NCBI RefSeq assembly: GCF_021696945.1
Contig: NZ_JACYHE010000018.1
Coordinates: 1-64,000 of the forward strand
DNA from: Streptomyces sp. JJ36
Lineage (GTDB): Bacteria; Actinomycetota; Actinomycetes; Streptomycetales; Streptomycetaceae
Length of the DNA stretch: 64,000 nucleotides
Direction: 5' to 3'
The notes beneath the pieces are model-generated. The model had not been told where the DNA came from and ran no database searches. It was given only the letters and a program-made list of their open reading frames with translations. Made by a program: the position numbers and the translations under genes. Shown here piece after piece: positions 43,880 to 53,150 of this stretch; position 1 is the first letter of the stretch; each line of letters begins with the position of its first letter.

Positions 43880-44070
43880 CGGCGGCCGGGTTTCCCACGT
43901 CACAGCGGGTCACGCCCGCCGTCGGCCGCCCGCTTCCCGCCCCGCCCGGGGCCGGAGCCGGTCCCGCCGGGCCGGTCCCGCCGGGCCGGTGCGGTCGCCG
44001 CGGACGGTGCCCGGCCCTGGGCGGACGCCCGGCCCGGGGGCGGACGCCCGGCGCCGGGTGCGGCCGGTGC

Positions 44071-44748
44071 TCAGGCCAGACCGGCCAGCCAGCGGCGCAC
44101 GGCCTCGGTGAGCACCTCCAGGGCCGCCTCCTGGGAGACCTCCGCGCGCTTCGGCACCGCGAAGCCGTGGTCACCGCCCGGCACCTCTGCCGTCTCGGTG
44201 CCGGCGGGGAACTCGCCCGGGCGCCCGAAGGGGTCGCGGGCACCCTGCACGACCAGCACGGGCACCTCCACGCCGGTCAGCTCCTCCGCGCGGGACCGCT
44301 CCGGCTTCCCCGGGGGGTGCAGGGGGAAGGAGAGTGCCAGCACGGCCCGTGCGCCGAGCTCCTCCGCGGTACGGCAGGCCACCCGGGCCCCGGCGCTGCG
44401 GCCGCCCGCGACCACCGGCAGGCCCGGTGCCGCCAGCCGGGGCCAGACGGCCCGCCAGCCGGCGTCCAGGGTCTTCGGGGCCGGAGCGACCCGTTTCCCC
44501 GCCACCCGCCAGGGCTGCTCGACCAGCGCCGTGGTCACGCCGTGCCCTGGCAGCGCCGCCGCCAGCGCCCGTAGGTCGCGGGCCTCGACGCCGCCGCCCG
44601 CGCCGTGCCCGAGGGCGAGCACCAGGCCGGGTGCCGCGGCGTCGTACCAGGTGATCCGCGCGTCGCCGTGCGGGGTGGGGACGGTTTCGGTGCGTGACGG
44701 CGCAGGGGCCGTCGTGGGGTTGCCGGACTTCCCGGTGGTCTCGCTCAT
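44071..44748 (-). CDS. alpha/beta-hydrolase (KANL3/Tex30-like dienelactone hydrolase fold)
   Basis: 225 residues. The nucleophile elbow is GGRSAGARVA, the oxyanion region LALGHGAGGG, and the C-terminal GARDPFG and GGDHGFAV supply Asp and His of the triad. It belongs to the short alpha/beta-hydrolases typically placed beside sigR/rsrA in Streptomyces. Substrate unknown. Confidence 0.87.
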   Translation of the reverse strand: MSETTGKSGNPTTAPAPSRTETVPTPHGDARITWYDAAAPGLVLALGHGAGGGVEARDLRALAAALPGHGVTTALVEQPWRVAGKRVAPAPKTLDAGWRAVWPRLAAPGLPVVAGGRSAGARVACRTAEELGARAVLALSFPLHPPGKPERSRAEELTGVEVPVLVVQGARDPFGRPGEFPAGTETAEVPGGDHGFAVPKRAEVSQEAALEVLTEAVRRWLAGLA

Positions 44749-44872
44749 CCGCCCAGCCTGCCGTACCCGGGCGCCGGATCCGGGGGGACGTGCCCGGACC
44801 CGGCCGGGAGACCCCGCGCGGCAGACGCCGGGGGCGCCCGGCCGTCCCGGAATGTGGCCCGGGTCCCACTCC

Positions 44873-45700
44873 TCAGAAGAGGGTGCCCGCCTCCGGCGCC
44901 TCCAGCTCCTCCAGCAGTTCGGGGCCGTTGTTGCGCACGTTGCTGACGTCGGTGGAGACCGGGTAGGCGCGCAGCGTGCCGGGCGGGGGCGGCGCCAGCA
45001 GCTCGCGCAGCTCCTCCGGGTCGGTGCGGGCCGGGTCCAGCCAGGCGTCCCAGCGGTCCGGAGTCATCATCAGCGGCATCCGGGGGTGGATGTCCGCGAG
45101 CGACTGCGGCCCCGGGGCCCCGGCCTCGCCGGTGGCGCCGGCCAGCAGCGAGGTCTCCGCCGCCGTGGTGATCACGGTGCAGGTGGCCCACCACGCCTGC
45201 GGGTGGTCGTCGGCGAGCGTACGGTCCCGCCAGAACTCGTAGAGTCCCGCCATCGCCAGCACGGCGCCGTCCGCCGGGGTCACGAAGTACGGCTGCTTCC
45301 GGGAGCGCTTCCGGCGGCCCTGCTGCTCCAGGTCGAGCTCCTGCTCGCCCGTCATCCATTCGAAGTAGCCGTCGGCCGGCAGCAGGCAGCGGCGGGCGGC
45401 GAAGGGGCGGCGGTAGGCCGACTTCTCGTGCACCGTCTCGGCCCGGGCGTTGATCATCTTCACGCCCATGTCCGGCGACTTGGCCCAGCCGGGCACCAGG
45501 CCCCACTTCAGCACCCGGAGCTGCCGCACGGGCCGGGGGTCGCCGGAGTTCTTCTCGGGCCGGTCGAGGATCGCGTGCACCTGCTTGGTGGGCGCGACGT
45601 TCCAGTCCGCCTCCACGGTCTCCTCGGGGCGCCACCGCTCCACCTGGAACAGGCCGACCAGGTCCTCGGGCCGCCTGCTCGCCGCATACCGTCCGCACAT
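44873..45700 (-). CDS. SRAP-domain (YedK/HMCES-like) abasic-site DNA-protein crosslink protein
   Basis: 275 residues. MCGRYAASRRPEDL begins with the invariant Cys2, which crosslinks to abasic sites after Met removal. NVAPTKQV, INARAETVHEKSAYR, LLPADGYFEW (catalytic Glu) and DIHPRMPLMM (catalytic His) complete the site. It shields abasic sites in single-stranded DNA. AGGTGAAGG lies upstream of ATG 45700. An insertion of about 15 basic residues (EQQGRRKRSRKQP) follows the FEW motif. Confidence 0.94.
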   Translation of the reverse strand: MCGRYAASRRPEDLVGLFQVERWRPEETVEADWNVAPTKQVHAILDRPEKNSGDPRPVRQLRVLKWGLVPGWAKSPDMGVKMINARAETVHEKSAYRRPFAARRCLLPADGYFEWMTGEQELDLEQQGRRKRSRKQPYFVTPADGAVLAMAGLYEFWRDRTLADDHPQAWWATCTVITTAAETSLLAGATGEAGAPGPQSLADIHPRMPLMMTPDRWDAWLDPARTDPEELRELLAPPPPGTLRAYPVSTDVSNVRNNGPELLEELEAPEAGTLF

Positions 45701-45964
45701 ACCGCCTTCACCTCTGTGACCGGCGGTGTCCCCGCACCGGCGCGGAGGCCCGCCGTCGCCTCGGCCGCTCCACCCCGCACGGTACCCGCGTCCCCCGGCC
45801 CACGGGCCCTCCGTACGGCAGGAACGATCGGCAGAGAACGAGAGAGAGAAGGAGAAACCCCTTCCCATTGGGCTAATCTTCACATATTCCTTGGATGTCC
45901 CCCGACGACCGCCGCCCCTCCCGCCGGGAGGCCGAACGAGTTCGTCGTTCCCCCAGGTGAGGAC

Positions 45965-48900
45965 ATGTTCGACCTGAGCGCTCCGATCCTGACCGTCTTC
46001 GCGGTCTATCTGGTCGCCATGATCGCCGTGGGCGTCTGGGCCTACACCCGCACCCGCACCTTCGCGGACTTCGCGCTGGGCGGCCGCCGGCTGACCGCGC
46101 CGGTCGCCGCCCTCTCCGCCGGGGCCAGCGACATGTCCGGCTGGCTCTTCCTGGCCCTCCCCGGGGCGGTCTACGCGGCCGGCATCGGCGCCACCTGGAT
46201 CGCCGTCGGCCTGGCCGTCGGCACCTATCTCAACTGGCTCTTCGTGGCGCCGCGCGTACGGACCTACACCGAGCGGGCGGACAACGCGGTGAGCCTCTCC
46301 GCCTATCTGGAGGAGCGCTTCGAGGACCGCACCCGGATGCTGCGGATCGTCACGGCCGCCGTCACCGTCGTCTTCTTCACCCTCTACGTGTCCAGCGGCC
46401 TGGTCGCCGGCGGGCTGCTCTTCGAGCAGGTCTTCGGGCTCGGCTTCGGGCTCGGGGCGACGGTGACCGCTCTGGTGATCGTCGTCTACTCGTGCCTCGG
46501 CGGCTTCCTCGCCGTCAGCCTCACGCACGTGGTGCAGGGCACGCTGATGTTCCTGGCCCTGCTGGTGCTCCCGGTGGCCGGGATCGCGATGCTCGGCGGG
46601 TTCGGCGCGCTGCGCGACGCCCTCGACTCCCGGACGCCGTCCCTGCTGGACATGGGCGCCCGGGCCGGGTTCTCCGGCGGCGAGTGGTCGGCCGGCGGGC
46701 CCCTCGGTGCCGTCGCGATCATCTCGCTGCTCGCCTGGGGCCTCGGCTACTTCGGCCAGCCGCACATCCTCGCCCGATTCATGGGCATCCGCAGCACCCG
46801 CGCCATCCCCGCCGCCCGGCGCATCGCCATGGGCTGGGTGCTGGTGGTGCTCGCCGGCGCCTCGCTGGTCGGCCTGGTGGGCATCGGGCAGCTCGACGAA
46901 CCGCTCACCAACCCGGAGACGGTCTTCATCGCCCTCGTGGACGCCCTGCTCAACCCCTGGGTCGCGGGCGTCATGCTGATCGCCGTGCTGGCCGCCATCC
47001 TGTCGACCGCGGACAGCCAGCTCCTGGTGTCCTCGGTCGCCCTCACCGAGGACTTCTACCGCGCCTTCCTCGGCCGCAACGCCCCGGACCGGGTGCTGGT
47101 CTGGGCCGGGAGGTGCGCCGTGGTGGCGGTGACCCTGGTCGCCTACGGGATCGCCCTCAAGGGGGGCGGTGTGCTCAGCATCGTGGCCCACGCCTGGGCC
47201 GGCTTCGGCGCCGCCTTCGGGCCGGTGGTGGTCCTCTCGCTCTACTGGCCGCGGATGACCTGGGCGGGTGCCATGGCCGGCATCGTGACCGGCGCGGGCA
47301 CCGTCCTGTTCTGGGACCGGATCAACCCGCTGCTCGGCCCCCTGGAGTCGGACATCTACGAGATGGTCCCGGCCGTGCTGGTCGCCACCGTCGCGGCGGT
47401 GATCTTCGGCCGGTGGGTCGGACGGCCCCCGGAACGGGCCTTCTGGCGGATGCCCGGCGGCGGGGTGAACCAGCTCATGCTGGAGCCGTTCCTCACGCAC
47501 GCCCCCGTCGGCATGGCCGTGCTCGACACCGATCTGCGGTTCGTCTGGGTCAACGACGTGCTGGAGCGGGTGATACCGCTGCCGCGGAGGCTGGGCCGGC
47601 AGGTGCGGGACGTGCTGCCGCAACTGGAGGGGCAGGGCTTCGAGGAGCTGATGCGGAAGGTGCTGGCCACCGGCGCCCCGGTGCTGGACCACGAGATCCG
47701 GGGTCCCGCCTTCGCCGACCCTCACCAGGAACGCGCCTACTCCGCCTCCTTCTTCGCCATGGAGGACCGCCACGGCCGGCACGTCGGCGTCTGCTACATG
47801 GTCGTGGACGTCACCGAACGCCGGAAGGCTCAGCAGCGCCTGGCCCTGCTGAACCGCGCCGGCGCCCGCATCGGCAGCTCGCTGGACGTGACGCTGACCG
47901 CGCAGGAGCTGGCGGACGACACCGTGCCGGACTTCTCGGACTTCGCCGCGGTCGACCTGCTGGACACGGTGGTGCGGGGGGAGGAACCGCCACCCGGGCC
48001 GGTCGGCCACACCCCCACGCTGGTCCGCGCGGGACGGAAGTCGGCCCGCACGGAGGAGCCGGACACCGGCCCGGCGGTGGGCGAACCGGTCCCGCGCCTC
48101 CCCTCCTCGGCCATGGCCCGCTGCCTGCTGGAGGGCCGGAGCCTGGTGGCGGCGCATCCGGACGGCGGCCCCCGGCTCCCCGACGCGGCCGCCGCGGCGG
48201 TCGGAGCGGTGGGAGCGGTGGGGGCTGTGGGGGCTGTGGTGGCGTCGTCCGGGGAGGCCGGGCCGGTCGTCGCCGAAGGGGCCGGCTCCCGCTCACTGCT
48301 GGTGGTGCCGCTCCGCGCCCGCGGCGTGACCCTGGGCGCGGCCACCTTCGTCCGCTCGCCGCGGCTGGGCCCCTTCACCGAGGACGACGTGCGGCTGGCC
48401 GAGGAACTGGCCTCCCGGGCGGCGCTCTGCGTGGACAACGCGCGCCGCTACACCCGTGAGCGCACCGCGGCACAGGCCATGCAGCGTTCGCTGCTGCCCC
48501 AGGCGCTCGCCGGGGGCTCCGCGCTGGAGGTCGCGTCCTGGTACCTGCCGGCCGACGCGCCGAGCGGGGTGGGCGGCGACTGGTTCGACGTGATCCCGCT
48601 CTCCGGAGCCCGGGTCGCGCTCGTCGTCGGTGACGTGGTCGGCCACGGGATCGACGCCGCCGCCACCATGGGCCGGCTCCGCACGGCCGTCCGGACCCTG
48701 GCCAACCTGGACCTGCCCCCCGACGAGCTGCTGGCCCGCCTGGACGACCTGGTCGGCGACCTGATGGAGGCGCCCGGCGGCGAGGACGTCCCGGCGGCCG
48801 GCACCGACGACGCGGCCGCCACCTTCCTGGGCGCCACCTGCCTGTACGCCGTGTACGACCCGGTCGGCGGGACCTGCACGCTGGCCCGGGCCGGGCACCT

Positions 48901-49627
48901 CCCGCCCGTCGTGGTCACGCCGGAGGGGTCCGCACGGGTCCTGGAGGAGCTGCCGGCCGGGCCGCCGCTCGGTCTCGGGGCGCTGCCCTTCGAGTCCCAC
49001 GAGCTCCGGCTCGCGGAGGGCAGTCTGCTGGCGCTCTACACCGACGGCCTGGTGGAGACCTCCGACCGGGACATCGACGTCGGGATGTCCCGGCTGAGCA
49101 CTGTCCTGGGCACCGCCGGGCCGGACCTGGAGGCGGCCGGCGGCCACGCCGTGGAGACGCTGCTGCCCGGGCCGCCCTCCGACGACGCCGCGCTGCTGCT
49201 GGCCCGTACCCGGGTCCTGGACTCGACCCGGGTCGCCTCCCTGGACCTGCCCGCCGACCCGGCGGTCGTCGCGGACGCCCGTACCTTCGTCGCCGAGCGG
49301 CTGGCGGAGTGGGGCATGGACGACCTGGCCTTCACCACGGAACTGATCGTCAGCGAGCTGGTCACCAACGCCATCCGGTACGCGACCGGGCCGGTCCTGC
49401 TCCGCCTGATCCGCGAGCGCGCCCTGATCTGCGAGGTCTCCGACACCGGCAGCACCTCCCCGCGGCTGCGCCACGCCCGCACCACGGACGAGGGCGGCCG
49501 CGGGCTGCTGATCGTCGCCCAGCTCACCAAACGCTGGGGCACCCGCTACACGGCGCAGGGCAAGACGATCTGGACGGAGCAGGCGGTGCCCGCGCACGCC
49601 CCGGCCCTCCCCGGCCGTCCGACCTGA
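45965..49627 (+). CDS. PutP-like sodium/solute symporter fused to PAS-GAF-PP2C-HATPase regulator
   Basis: A single open frame of 1220 residues. Residues 1-490 form a complete SSS transporter of about 13 helices with PutP-type sodium/substrate residues: Asp56 in GASDMSGW, and Ser347/Thr348 in AAILSTADSQLLVSS. Residues 506-620 are a PAS domain (LEPFLTHAPVGMAVLDTDLRFVWVN) and about 627-830 a GAF domain with an Ala/Val/Gly-repeat insertion. Residues 834-1073 are a SpoIIE/RsbU PP2C phosphatase (Asp872 in GGDWFDV, Asp890 in VGDVVGHG). Residues 1086-1205 are an RsbW-like ATPase (ELVTNAIRYA with Asn1135; GGRGLLIV). AGGTGAGG precedes ATG 45965. Likely role: membrane sensor controlling a partner-switching sigma pathway. 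The fusion should be verified by read mapping. Confidence 0.85.
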   Translation: MFDLSAPILTVFAVYLVAMIAVGVWAYTRTRTFADFALGGRRLTAPVAALSAGASDMSGWLFLALPGAVYAAGIGATWIAVGLAVGTYLNWLFVAPRVRTYTERADNAVSLSAYLEERFEDRTRMLRIVTAAVTVVFFTLYVSSGLVAGGLLFEQVFGLGFGLGATVTALVIVVYSCLGGFLAVSLTHVVQGTLMFLALLVLPVAGIAMLGGFGALRDALDSRTPSLLDMGARAGFSGGEWSAGGPLGAVAIISLLAWGLGYFGQPHILARFMGIRSTRAIPAARRIAMGWVLVVLAGASLVGLVGIGQLDEPLTNPETVFIALVDALLNPWVAGVMLIAVLAAILSTADSQLLVSSVALTEDFYRAFLGRNAPDRVLVWAGRCAVVAVTLVAYGIALKGGGVLSIVAHAWAGFGAAFGPVVVLSLYWPRMTWAGAMAGIVTGAGTVLFWDRINPLLGPLESDIYEMVPAVLVATVAAVIFGRWVGRPPERAFWRMPGGGVNQLMLEPFLTHAPVGMAVLDTDLRFVWVNDVLERVIPLPRRLGRQVRDVLPQLEGQGFEELMRKVLATGAPVLDHEIRGPAFADPHQERAYSASFFAMEDRHGRHVGVCYMVVDVTERRKAQQRLALLNRAGARIGSSLDVTLTAQELADDTVPDFSDFAAVDLLDTVVRGEEPPPGPVGHTPTLVRAGRKSARTEEPDTGPAVGEPVPRLPSSAMARCLLEGRSLVAAHPDGGPRLPDAAAAAVGAVGAVGAVGAVVASSGEAGPVVAEGAGSRSLLVVPLRARGVTLGAATFVRSPRLGPFTEDDVRLAEELASRAALCVDNARRYTRERTAAQAMQRSLLPQALAGGSALEVASWYLPADAPSGVGGDWFDVIPLSGARVALVVGDVVGHGIDAAATMGRLRTAVRTLANLDLPPDELLARLDDLVGDLMEAPGGEDVPAAGTDDAAATFLGATCLYAVYDPVGGTCTLARAGHLPPVVVTPEGSARVLEELPAGPPLGLGALPFESHELRLAEGSLLALYTDGLVETSDRDIDVGMSRLSTVLGTAGPDLEAAGGHAVETLLPGPPSDDAALLLARTRVLDSTRVASLDLPADPAVVADARTFVAERLAEWGMDDLAFTTELIVSELVTNAIRYATGPVLLRLIRERALICEVSDTGSTSPRLRHARTTDEGGRGLLIVAQLTKRWGTRYTAQGKTIWTEQAVPAHAPALPGRPT

Positions 49628-49701
49628 GCAGGCGGCTGTCGTGCCCGGCGCCGCCCGCCGGAGTGTCACACTGCACGGCACGCGTGCGTGCCGCCGTCCG
49701 T

Positions 49702-49741
49702 TGCCGGGGCAGGAGAGCCGCTGCCGGGGCAGGAGAGCCGC
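49702..49741. repeat. perfect 20-bp tandem duplication
   Basis: TGCCGGGGCAGGAGAGCCGC occurs twice head-to-tail (49702-49721, 49722-49741), between the fusion gene and the M50 peptidase gene. Each unit contains AGGAGAG. Confidence 0.9.
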
Positions 49742-49794
49742 GGTGACGGAGCAGGGGCGGCCGAGCGGCGGACAAGGGGAGGACCAGGGAGCGT

Positions 49795-50586
49795 ATGGAC
49801 ACCACGAGCATCTCCGGGCTCTGGGGCCGGGTCTTCGGCACCCAGCCCGAGCCGGACCTCTGGCTGGTCGTCGTCAGCGGCCTCGTCGCGCTGGCGGCCG
49901 TCGGGCCGCACCGGGTGTGGCGGCTCTCCCGGAACGCCGTGACCATCGCACACGAGGGCGGGCACGGCCTGGTGGCCCTGCTCACCGGGCGGCGACTGGA
50001 CGGCATCCGGCTGCACTCGGACACCTCCGGGCTGACGGTCTCCCGCGGCAAGCCGCACGGCGTCGGGATGGTGCTCACCGCCGCCGCTGGATACACCGCA
50101 CCCCCGCTGCTCGGCCTGGGCGGCGCCTGGCTGCTCTCCGCCGACCGCATCACCGCGCTGCTCTGGGGGGCGACGGCGCTGCTCCTGGCCATGCTGGTAA
50201 TGATCCGCAACGCCTACGGCGTGCTCACCGTGGTGGTCGCGGGCGGCGCCTTCCTGCTGGTCTCCTGGCTGACCGGACCGCAGGTGCAGGCCGCCTTCGC
50301 CTACGGCGTGGTGTGGTTCCTGCTGCTGGGCGGCGTACGCCCGGTCTTCGAGCTGCAGGCGAAGCGGCGCCGGACGCGCGGCGCCCCGGCCCCGGAGCCG
50401 GCCGCGCAGGGGGCGTCCTGGCCGGTGGCCGGCGCGATGCCCGGACGGCGGACGGCGGCCGGGGACTCCGACGTCGACCAGCTCGCCCGGCTCACCCACG
50501 CGCCCCCGGCGCTGTGGCTGCTCCTCTTCCACGCCGTCTCGATCTGCTCCCTGCTCGGCGGCGGGCGCTGGCTGCTGGCGCTCTGA
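49795..50586 (+). CDS. M50B-like membrane zinc peptidase
   Basis: 263 residues, about five to six helices. The zinc motif is [20 protein letters not shown] (His53, Glu54, His57) near the first helix, and [10 protein letters not shown] follows, as in the actinobacterial M50B family. It may cleave membrane proteins, but targets are unknown. A cytoplasmic Arg/Pro-rich loop lies near residues 185-225. GGGAGGACCAGGGAG precedes the ATG. Confidence 0.87.
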   Translation: MDTTSISGLWGRVFGTQPEPDLWLVVVSGLVALAAVGPHRVWRLSRNAVTIAHEGGHGLVALLTGRRLDGIRLHSDTSGLTVSRGKPHGVGMVLTAAAGYTAPPLLGLGGAWLLSADRITALLWGATALLLAMLVMIRNAYGVLTVVVAGGAFLLVSWLTGPQVQAAFAYGVVWFLLLGGVRPVFELQAKRRRTRGAPAPEPAAQGASWPVAGAMPGRRTAAGDSDVDQLARLTHAPPALWLLLFHAVSICSLLGGGRWLLAL

Positions 50587-50647
50587 CCGCGGTCCGGGCG
50601 GGGCGCTGCCGCCCGGGAGCGGGGGCGGGGGCCCTAAAGTGAGTCCC

Positions 50648-52006
50648 ATGACCGAGACCACCGGCCACACCGTCACGGATCCCGCTCTCTGGCCCGCACC
50701 GCGCGCCGCCGACCCGGTGGACGCGACCGTCACCGTGCCCGGCTCGAAGTCGGTGACCAACCGCGCGCTCGTGCTCGCCGCACTCTCCACCGAGCCCGGC
50801 TGGGTGCGGCGCCCGCTCCGCTCCCGGGACACCCTGCTGATGGCCGGGGCGCTGCGCGCGATGGGCGTGCAGATCGAGGAGACCGTGCCGTCCAGCACCG
50901 GGCCCGCGGACGGCGCCCGGCACCCCGGCGAGGTCTGGCGGGTCATCCCCGCGGGCCTGCACGGCCCCACCACCGTGGACGTCGGCAACGCGGGCACCGT
51001 GATGCGCTTCGTGCCGCCGGTGGCCGCGCTGGCCGACGGACCGGTCCGCTTCGACGGCGACCCGCGCTCGTACGAGCGGCCGCTGGGCGGGGTCATCGAC
51101 GCGCTGCGCACCCTCGGCGCCCGTATCGACGACGAGAAGCGCGGCGCGCTGCCGATGACCGTGCACGGCTCCGGCTCGCTGGACGGCGGCGCGGTGGAGA
51201 TCGACGCCTCCTCCTCCAGCCAGTTCGTCAGCGCCCTGCTGCTCTCCGGCGCCCGGTTCAACCAGGGCGTGGAGGTGCGCCACACGGGCGGCCGGCTGCC
51301 CTCCCTGCCGCACATCCGGATGACCATCGAGATGGTGCGCGCCGCCGGCGGCCAGGTGGACGCCCCGGAGGACGGCGGCGAGCCGGACGTCTGGCGGGTC
51401 ACCTCGGGGGCGCTGCTCGGCCGCGACCTGGTGGTCGAGCCCGACCTCTCCAACGCCCAGCCCTTCCTGGCGGCCGCGCTGGTCACGGGCGGCCGGGTGA
51501 CCATTCCGGACTGGCCCGCGCACACCACCCAGCCGGGTGACGCCCTGCGGGAGATCTTCACCGCCATGGGTGGTCGTTGCGAGCTGGACGAGCGGGGTCT
51601 CACGCTGACCGGCGGCGGCCGGGTGCACGGCATCGACATCGACCTGGGCGAGGTCGGCGAGCTCACCCCCGGGATCGCCGCGGTGGCCGCACTGGCCGAC
51701 TCCGAGTCGGTGCTGCGCGGCGTCGCCCACCTGCGCCTGCACGAGACCGACCGGCTGGCCGCCCTCACCAAGGAGATCAACGGCCTCGGCGGGGACGTCA
51801 CCGAGACGGCGGACGGGCTGCGCGTCCGCCCGCGGCCGCTGCACGGCGGGGTCTTCCACACCTACGACGACCACCGGCTGGCCACCGCCGGCGCGGTGCT
51901 CGGGCTGGCCGTGGACGGGGTGCGGGTGGAGAACGTCGCGACCACCGCGAAGACGCTGCCGGACTTCCCCGAGATGTGGCTCGGCATGCTCGGAGCGAGA
52001 GCCTAG
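50648..52006 (+). CDS. aroA: 3-phosphoshikimate 1-carboxyvinyltransferase (EPSP synthase)
   Basis: 452 residues. Substrate-binding motifs are present: [16 protein letters not shown] (phosphate-binding Lys/Ser), [11 protein letters not shown] (GNAGT, PEP site), [11 protein letters not shown], and [24 protein letters not shown] and KTLPDFP. It is the sixth step of the shikimate pathway. ATG 50648 (MTETTGHT) is chosen; GTG 50639 is an in-frame alternative. rsgA follows by 12 bp. Confidence 0.96.
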   Translation: MTETTGHTVTDPALWPAPRAADPVDATVTVPGSKSVTNRALVLAALSTEPGWVRRPLRSRDTLLMAGALRAMGVQIEETVPSSTGPADGARHPGEVWRVIPAGLHGPTTVDVGNAGTVMRFVPPVAALADGPVRFDGDPRSYERPLGGVIDALRTLGARIDDEKRGALPMTVHGSGSLDGGAVEIDASSSSQFVSALLLSGARFNQGVEVRHTGGRLPSLPHIRMTIEMVRAAGGQVDAPEDGGEPDVWRVTSGALLGRDLVVEPDLSNAQPFLAAALVTGGRVTIPDWPAHTTQPGDALREIFTAMGGRCELDERGLTLTGGGRVHGIDIDLGEVGELTPGIAAVAALADSESVLRGVAHLRLHETDRLAALTKEINGLGGDVTETADGLRVRPRPLHGGVFHTYDDHRLATAGAVLGLAVDGVRVENVATTAKTLPDFPEMWLGMLGARA

Positions 52007-52018
52007 GGGCGAGCCGCC

Positions 52019-53026
52019 ATGCGCCGCTACGGCAAGCACACCGACGAGGACGACATCCGGGTACGCCCGGGCCGCCGGGGCAGCCGCCCGCGTACCCACA
52101 TCCGGCCGAAGCACGAGGACGCCGCCGGGGGCCTGGTGCTGACGGTGGACCGCGGCAGGCTGACCTGCCTGGTCGAGGGGCGCACCGTCACCGCCATGAA
52201 GGCCCGCGAGCTGGGCCGGAAGAGCGTGGTGGTGGGCGACCGGGTCGCGGTCGTCGGCGACCTGTCGGGCGACAAGGACACCCTGGCCCGGGTCGTACGG
52301 GTGGAGCCGCGTGCCTCGGCGCTGCGGCGCACCGCGGACGACGACGACCCGTACGAGCGGGTGGTGGTCGCCAACGCCGACCAGCTCGCCATCGTCACCG
52401 CGCTGGCCGACCCGGAGCCGCGCCCGCGGCTCATCGACCGCTGTCTGGTCGCCGCGTACGACGCCGGGCTGGACCCGCTGCTCGTGCTGACCAAGTCCGA
52501 CCTGGCGCCGCCCGACCCGCTGCTGGCGGCCTACGCCCCGCTCGGGGTACGGCACGTCGTGACCAGCCGCGACGAGCTGGCGTCGGGCGACGCGGCGGAA
52601 CGGGTGCGGGATCTGCTCCGGGAACGCTCCACCGCCTTCGTCGGGCACAGCGGGGTCGGCAAGACGACGCTCGTCAACGCGCTGGTGCCGGACCGTGCCC
52701 GGGCGACCGGCGAGGTCAACGCCGTCACCGGGCGCGGCCGGCACACCACCACCTCGGCGCTGGCCCTGCCGCTGCCCGGCGGCACGGGCTGGGTGATCGA
52801 CACCCCGGGCATCCGCTCCTTCGGGCTGCACCATGTCGACCCCTCGCGGGTGATCCACGCCTTCCCCGACCTGGAGCCGGGCACCGCCGAGTGCCCCCGC
52901 GCGTGCAGCCACGACGAGCCGGACTGCGCGCTGGACGCCTGGGTGGCGGAGGGGCACGCGAGCCCGGAGCGGCTGCACTCGCTGCGCCGGCTGCTGGCCA
53001 CCCGGGAGCGGCGCGAGGGCGACTGA
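52019..53026 (+). CDS. rsgA: ribosome small-subunit-dependent GTPase A
   Basis: 335 residues. The circularly permuted GTPase order is visible: G4 LVLTKSDL (about 157), then G1 FVGHSGVGKTTLVNAL (about 206) and G3 WVIDTPGIRSFGL. An N-terminal OB fold and a C-terminal zinc segment (CPRACSHDEPDCAL) flank it. It aids 30S subunit maturation. It lies 12 bp after aroA, so co-transcription is likely. Confidence 0.95.
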   Translation: MRRYGKHTDEDDIRVRPGRRGSRPRTHIRPKHEDAAGGLVLTVDRGRLTCLVEGRTVTAMKARELGRKSVVVGDRVAVVGDLSGDKDTLARVVRVEPRASALRRTADDDDPYERVVVANADQLAIVTALADPEPRPRLIDRCLVAAYDAGLDPLLVLTKSDLAPPDPLLAAYAPLGVRHVVTSRDELASGDAAERVRDLLRERSTAFVGHSGVGKTTLVNALVPDRARATGEVNAVTGRGRHTTTSALALPLPGGTGWVIDTPGIRSFGLHHVDPSRVIHAFPDLEPGTAECPRACSHDEPDCALDAWVAEGHASPERLHSLRRLLATRERREGD

Positions 53027-53077
53027 CCGCTCCGGCACGAGAGGCGGGCGCGCGGGCGGTACCGCCCACGGCCGGGT

Positions 53078-53107
53078 CCCCGGCGCGGGCGACCGGACGG
53101 CCTCCGG
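53078..53107. repeat. 30-bp direct repeat, copy 1
   Basis: It is identical at 29 of 30 positions to 53156-53185, 78 bp away. This copy is intergenic between rsgA and the TetR gene; the other encodes the TetR C-terminus. Confidence 0.8.
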
Positions 53108-53150
53108 TGCGGCCCGGCACTCCCGGTGCGGGCGGGGAACCGTCCGCGGC

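Noticed and set aside
43841..45964. Upstream extension of the fusion gene frame (to 1928 codons)
   Set aside because: The sequence before ATG 45965 is low-complexity shadow of the SRAP and hydrolase genes on the other strand. AGGTGAGG and the first SSS helix define the real start.
44873..48157. 1094-codon antisense frame across the symporter-phosphatase gene
   Set aside because: It is the SRAP frame extended antisense through a well-supported gene. Its upstream part is Arg/Gly/His-rich without domains, a normal shadow at this GC content.
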